Source of the DNA: Candidatus Cloacimonadota bacterium
Lineage (GTDB): Bacteria > Cloacimonadota > Cloacimonadia > Cloacimonadales > TCS61
NCBI GenBank assembly: GCA_016931665.1
Contig: JAFGEH010000113.1
Coordinates: forward strand, 1 to 10,008
Length of the DNA stretch: 10,008 bases
Direction of reading: 5' to 3'
Every line of letters starts with the position of its first letter. Within the stretch, counting starts at the first letter, position 1. The notes below the pieces were generated by a model, which saw only the letters and a list, made by a program, of their open reading frames with translations, searched no databases and was not told the origin of the DNA. Made by a program: the position numbers and the translations under genes. Positions 6,625 through 10,008 of the stretch are shown piece by piece.

Positions 6625-9600
6625 ATGGCCAGATTATTTGGTAAAGAATTCCATGAACATTCCAATACCTGGTATTTTAAGAGTGTTATCAGGGAATTTG
6701 CCAAAGAAGATCTGATTTTTCGTAAATACCTTGATGAGAAGGGTCAGGTTCTGTTTCGATTTTCAGCCAGAGGTGAAACTCAGAATTTCCCTGCCAGGCT
6801 GGATATTGTGTATAGCAGGGAAAAACAGGCAATTATTTCACATCATTGCTCTGAAGACGGCGAAGAAATCTGCCGGCATTACCTTTCGGTATTGAACCAT
6901 GCCTACCGGAATTATTCCACGGAAATTCTGGAGCAGGATGTGGTTCAGACCTATCAGACAAAATTACTGGAATACAATGAGTACTGGCAGAAGACTGTGT
7001 TGAATGGCAGGATTGAGATCGGTGATATCTACAATCTGAAAAACAACAAAATCCGGTTTTATTTCAAAGGGTATAAACCGTTTGATATCAGGTTGATAGC
7101 CATGATAGCCGCAGGCAGGGATCTGAAGGAAGAGAGAGATGAATCTGTAGATCTTTCCCGTAAACAGATGAAAGCTCTATCCACTGCGGAACTACAATTA
7201 CTGGCATTACTGCAGCATCATAAATGTTCTTACAGCCGTAAAAGCAGCTATTTCACCATTTATAAATCGAATTTCATTAATTTGATAGAGATACTCCGCA
7301 GTTTACAGGGTAAGGTATTCATCCTGGAGACGGGAGAAAAAATGGAGTTTCCAGGCGAGGAATTCAGGATAAATTTCCAGGTATTAAGAGAGGGAGAGAA
7401 AGATTTTCGTCTGGTTGTTTCCAGGGGAGAATTCATATCGGCCGCTTTTGTTGGTCCAACATCATATTTCTTTAAAAATAATCGGGTATATTCCTTGAAT
7501 CTTCCTTTCAATCAGGAGGTGACCAGAAGCATACTGGCCGAAGGTTATAAGCTGCAGGAGACCGATCTGGTCTATCTTTCATCCATTGTAGCCAGACAGC
7601 TCGGCCTGATCAAGTGTTACATTGATTTTGCTGAAGATATTGAATTTCCTGAGGTTTATCATAATACACCCCAGATCACATTCAATCTCTGGAAAGAGAA
7701 AGATTCCATTCACATGCAGGGTATTCTGGATTATGGACAGGAGATCACCATCCCTATGTCTGTGATCCGATTTCCAGCGGAGTTAGTGAGATATGATCAG
7801 GAGGGCATTGTCAGCTGGTTTTACATTCCACCTCAGGTTAAGTATCAGATTTATGATTTTATTGAGAAGCTGCCTCAGTCAGATACAAGTTTGCTTGAGG
7901 AAGGTTCCGTACTCATTTTCCTGGGAGCAGAGGATATCGAAGCACTCAAGAAAACGATTTTTGAAGAAGCCAGTCAGGAGTGGGCCGTCAATCTTTCTGA
8001 TGAATTGAAGCGGGAATTTATATATAAAGTGAACCTGCAGCCTCTGATCAGAGCTCGGCAAAGCCGGGAAATCAACTGGTTCGAATACGAAGTGAAATAT
8101 AACTATCATGATATCAATTTTACTCATGCCGAACTCAAGAAATTTTTCAGTAGCCGGGAGAAATTTTTGAAACTGGCTGATGGCCGCCTACTTTTTTTTG
8201 AAAATAAGGAAGCTTTCCAGAAGGTGGAAAATCTGCTGCAGCAAAGCGAAAAATCGCCGGGAGGAAGTTATCGGCTGTCTGTTTACAATATTCCATTTTT
8301 ATATCAGTTACACAGCATTACTGATGGCATAAAAGTGCAGGGGGATAGATACCTGGAGGAGTTATTCCAGTCCATTATTCAAAGACGACTGGCCAAATCA
8401 GTGCAGGTGGCGGATTTTCTGCAGCCGGTAATGCGTACATACCAGAAAACTGGTTATTACTGGTTAAAAATGCTGGAATATTATGGGCTTTCCGGTATCT
8501 TGGCTGATGATATGGGACTGGGAAAAACCTTACAGGCCATATCTGTGCTATCCGACCTGCCTTCAGGATTAACTTCTATGGTGATTTGTCCCAAAACATT
8601 ACTGTTCAACTGGGCAGCTGAAATAGAAAAATTCAACCGTAATCTGAGCTTTGTGATCTATGAGGGAAATCAGGCTGAACGCCAGAGGATTTTAGATAAT
8701 CTGAATGTACAAGTATTATTGGCCTCTTATTCGATTATCCAGAATGATATAACAGAACTTAGTAAATTACAGTTAGAATATGTTATACTGGATGAAGCGC
8801 AGCATATCAAGAATGCAGGAGCATTACGCAGCAGGGCGGTTAAAAAATTAAATGCCAAGCACAAATTGTGTCTCTCAGGCACACCCATAGAAAACAATCC
8901 CGCTGAGCTCTGGTCGATCATGGATTTCCTGATGGCAGGCTATCTGCCATCACTCAGGAAATTCAAGAATGAGTTCATGGGGCCGTCACCAGATAAGGAT
9001 TCCCAGGAAAAGCTCAAAGCAATGATCTCACCTTTCATCTTAAGAAGAAAGAAACAGGAAGTTCTGATTGAACTTCCGGATAAGCAGGAACAGATATCCT
9101 ATTGCCGTTTGACGGAGCTGCAGGAAAAAATGTATCTGCAGATACTGGAGAATGTTCGGTACAACCTGCTGCGTGAGCAGGCGGATTTTAATCTGAATTA
9201 CATGAACATACTGGCTGCTTTGACCAGGATGCGGCAGATCTGTAACCATCCCCATCTGGTTATGGAAAGTATCCATCCCCGGCTGGAATACTCCGGGAAA
9301 CTGGAGCTGTTACGTGAAATAATCACTGATGCCATCGAAAACGATAAAAAACTCCTTGTCTTCAGTCAGTTTGTTCAAATGCTGAAGTTGCTGCAGAAAT
9401 TAATGAAAGAAACCAGAATTCCCTATGAATATATGGATGGCACTACCCGTAATCGTCAGCAGAGAATAGATAATTTCAATAATAACAGCGGGATTCGGGC
9501 ATTTTTAATCAGTTTGAAAACCGGTGGTTTCGGTTTAAATCTCACAGCCGCCGATACAGTAATACTGGTTGATCCCTGGTGGAATCCCATGGGGGAAAGC

Positions 9601-9801
9601 CAGGCAGTGGACAGGGCTCACCGCATAGGTCAGACGAAAAAGGTGATGGTTTACAAAATTATTACAAAAGGAACGATTGAGGAGAAGATTCTGCAATTGC
9701 AGCAAACCAAAAGAGAAATGTTCGAGAATCTGATTGATGACGGGCAGCATATTTTTAAGACTTTATCAGCTGAACAACTCAGAGAATTATTAGAATATTG
9801 A
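6625..9801 (+). CDS. SNF2-family DNA-dependent ATPase with N-terminal SWIM-like motif
   Basis: This 1058-residue Swi2/Snf2 superfamily-2 ATPase probably translocates on double-stranded DNA to remodel protein-DNA complexes. The C-terminal motor is complete: entry motif RTYQKTGYYWL (604-614), motif I GILADDMGLGKT with Lys634, motif II DEAQ (723-726), motif III SGTP (751-754) followed by IENNPAELWS, motif V LKTGGFGLNL (964-973), DPWWNP (983-988), and motif VI QAVDRAHRIGQ (993-1003) with Arg997 and Arg1000. Near the N-terminus, His73-x-Cys75 and Cys83-x-His85 resemble a SWIM zinc finger whose first cysteine is replaced by histidine. The roughly 500 residues between, beta-rich and including INWFEYEVKYNY and ADGRLLFF, resemble the SNF2-associated region of bacterial proteins such as B. 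subtilis YwqA. No nuclease or methylase domain is fused and no restriction or DISARM-type partner is nearby, so a general DNA-metabolism role is more likely than defence. The next gene starts one base after its stop. Unlike RapA/HepA, it lacks recognisable Tudor-like domains. Confidence 0.93.
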   Translation: MARLFGKEFHEHSNTWYFKSVIREFAKEDLIFRKYLDEKGQVLFRFSARGETQNFPARLDIVYSREKQAIISHHCSEDGEEICRHYLSVLNHAYRNYSTEILEQDVVQTYQTKLLEYNEYWQKTVLNGRIEIGDIYNLKNNKIRFYFKGYKPFDIRLIAMIAAGRDLKEERDESVDLSRKQMKALSTAELQLLALLQHHKCSYSRKSSYFTIYKSNFINLIEILRSLQGKVFILETGEKMEFPGEEFRINFQVLREGEKDFRLVVSRGEFISAAFVGPTSYFFKNNRVYSLNLPFNQEVTRSILAEGYKLQETDLVYLSSIVARQLGLIKCYIDFAEDIEFPEVYHNTPQITFNLWKEKDSIHMQGILDYGQEITIPMSVIRFPAELVRYDQEGIVSWFYIPPQVKYQIYDFIEKLPQSDTSLLEEGSVLIFLGAEDIEALKKTIFEEASQEWAVNLSDELKREFIYKVNLQPLIRARQSREINWFEYEVKYNYHDINFTHAELKKFFSSREKFLKLADGRLLFFENKEAFQKVENLLQQSEKSPGGSYRLSVYNIPFLYQLHSITDGIKVQGDRYLEELFQSIIQRRLAKSVQVADFLQPVMRTYQKTGYYWLKMLEYYGLSGILADDMGLGKTLQAISVLSDLPSGLTSMVICPKTLLFNWAAEIEKFNRNLSFVIYEGNQAERQRILDNLNVQVLLASYSIIQNDITELSKLQLEYVILDEAQHIKNAGALRSRAVKKLNAKHKLCLSGTPIENNPAELWSIMDFLMAGYLPSLRKFKNEFMGPSPDKDSQEKLKAMISPFILRRKKQEVLIELPDKQEQISYCRLTELQEKMYLQILENVRYNLLREQADFNLNYMNILAALTRMRQICNHPHLVMESIHPRLEYSGKLELLREIITDAIENDKKLLVFSQFVQMLKLLQKLMKETRIPYEYMDGTTRNRQQRIDNFNNNSGIRAFLISLKTGGFGLNLTAADTVILVDPWWNPMGESQAVDRAHRIGQTKKVMVYKIITKGTIEEKILQLQQTKREMFENLIDDGQHIFKTLSAEQLRELLEY

Positions 9802-9802
9802 T

Positions 9803-10008
9803 ATGAATCAATTGCTGGTCATAGCAAGCGAAGTGGTTTCAGAGATCAAGATAAAAAGGTCCCGTTTTATAGCCCATATTAACAGAACCGATACTTTAGA
9901 AGCTGCCAAGGAATACATTGGCAGGGTATCTCAGGAGCAGCGGAAGGCCAATCATAACTGTTGGGCTCTTATTATCGGCCGATGCGCTGAGATCTCACAC
10001 TCCTCCGA
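9803..10008 (+). CDS. YigZ/IMPACT (UPF0029) family protein, N-terminal part only
   Basis: The ATG at 9803 opens a frame of 68 codons that stays open to the window edge. The translation contains SRFIAHI (residues 20-26), EAAKEYIGRV, the invariant-like HNCWALIIG (54-62) and a terminal HSS followed by GA, which fits the family HSSDDGEP motif. These are hallmarks of the YigZ/IMPACT N-terminal domain (ribosomal protein S5 domain 2-like fold), usually about 200 residues in bacteria. Eukaryotic IMPACT modulates GCN1/GCN2 signalling; the bacterial function is poorly defined. The gene begins one base after the SNF2 stop and has no clear Shine-Dalgarno, pointing to translational coupling and a shared transcript. 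Confidence 0.88.
   Translation, partial: MNQLLVIASEVVSEIKIKRSRFIAHINRTDTLEAAKEYIGRVSQEQRKANHNCWALIIGRCAEISHSS

Noticed and set aside
8192..8199. Run of eight T in the SNF2 gene as a frameshift site
   Set aside because: The frame is intact on both sides and conserved motor motifs follow in the same frame; nothing indicates programmed shifting.
6625..9801. SNF2 protein as part of a DISARM-like or other phage-defence system
   Set aside because: No methyltransferase, nuclease, phospholipase D, DUF1998 or other defence gene is in the window; the neighbours are rho and a YigZ-family gene.

Overview
The window holds two divergent gene blocks separated by a 208-base regulatory gap. All genes recognised are chromosomal housekeeping or accessory genes. 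I see no tRNA, rRNA, insertion sequence, CRISPR array, phage gene or obvious recent transfer. Coding density is high, intergenic gaps are short, and base composition looks moderate and even. The genes are bacterial. A short Rho (423 residues, without the long N-terminal insert seen in many Bacteroidetes and Actinobacteria), a SPOR protein suggesting a diderm envelope, and the overall style would suit a lineage of the FCB group such as Cloacimonadota. That placement is only a guess.

Left block, minus strand, read from 5972 down to 1: rho (transcription termination factor), a U32 'peptidase' family protein of the TrhP/YegQ type (probably tRNA wobble-uridine hydroxylation), an exported TPR plus SPOR-domain protein, and mutS (mismatch recognition). 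MutS runs off the left edge and lacks only its last few dozen residues. Successive genes overlap by one base (TAATG) or four bases (ATGA, twice), and the internal starts have weak ribosome binding sites. This looks like one translationally coupled operon driven from upstream of rho.

The gap at 5973-6180 carries an imperfect dyad (12 of 14 paired positions, 4-base loop) built from TGTCAGGT-type half-sites. It abuts a TTGACA on the rho strand. This could be an operator or an mRNA hairpin in the rho leader, a place where Rho is known to be autoregulated in other bacteria.

Right block, plus strand: a 108-residue single-pass membrane protein of unknown function (6181-6507), a 1058-residue SNF2-family DNA-dependent ATPase (6625-9801) with a degenerate SWIM-like zinc motif at its N-terminus, and the first 68 codons of a YigZ/IMPACT-family protein (from 9803) that starts one base after the SNF2 stop and runs off the right edge.

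The most notable items are the rho leader dyad, the unknown small membrane protein, the variant zinc motif of the SNF2 protein, and the coupling of termination, tRNA modification, envelope and mismatch-repair genes in one transcript. I did not find a convincing new defence or mobile system.
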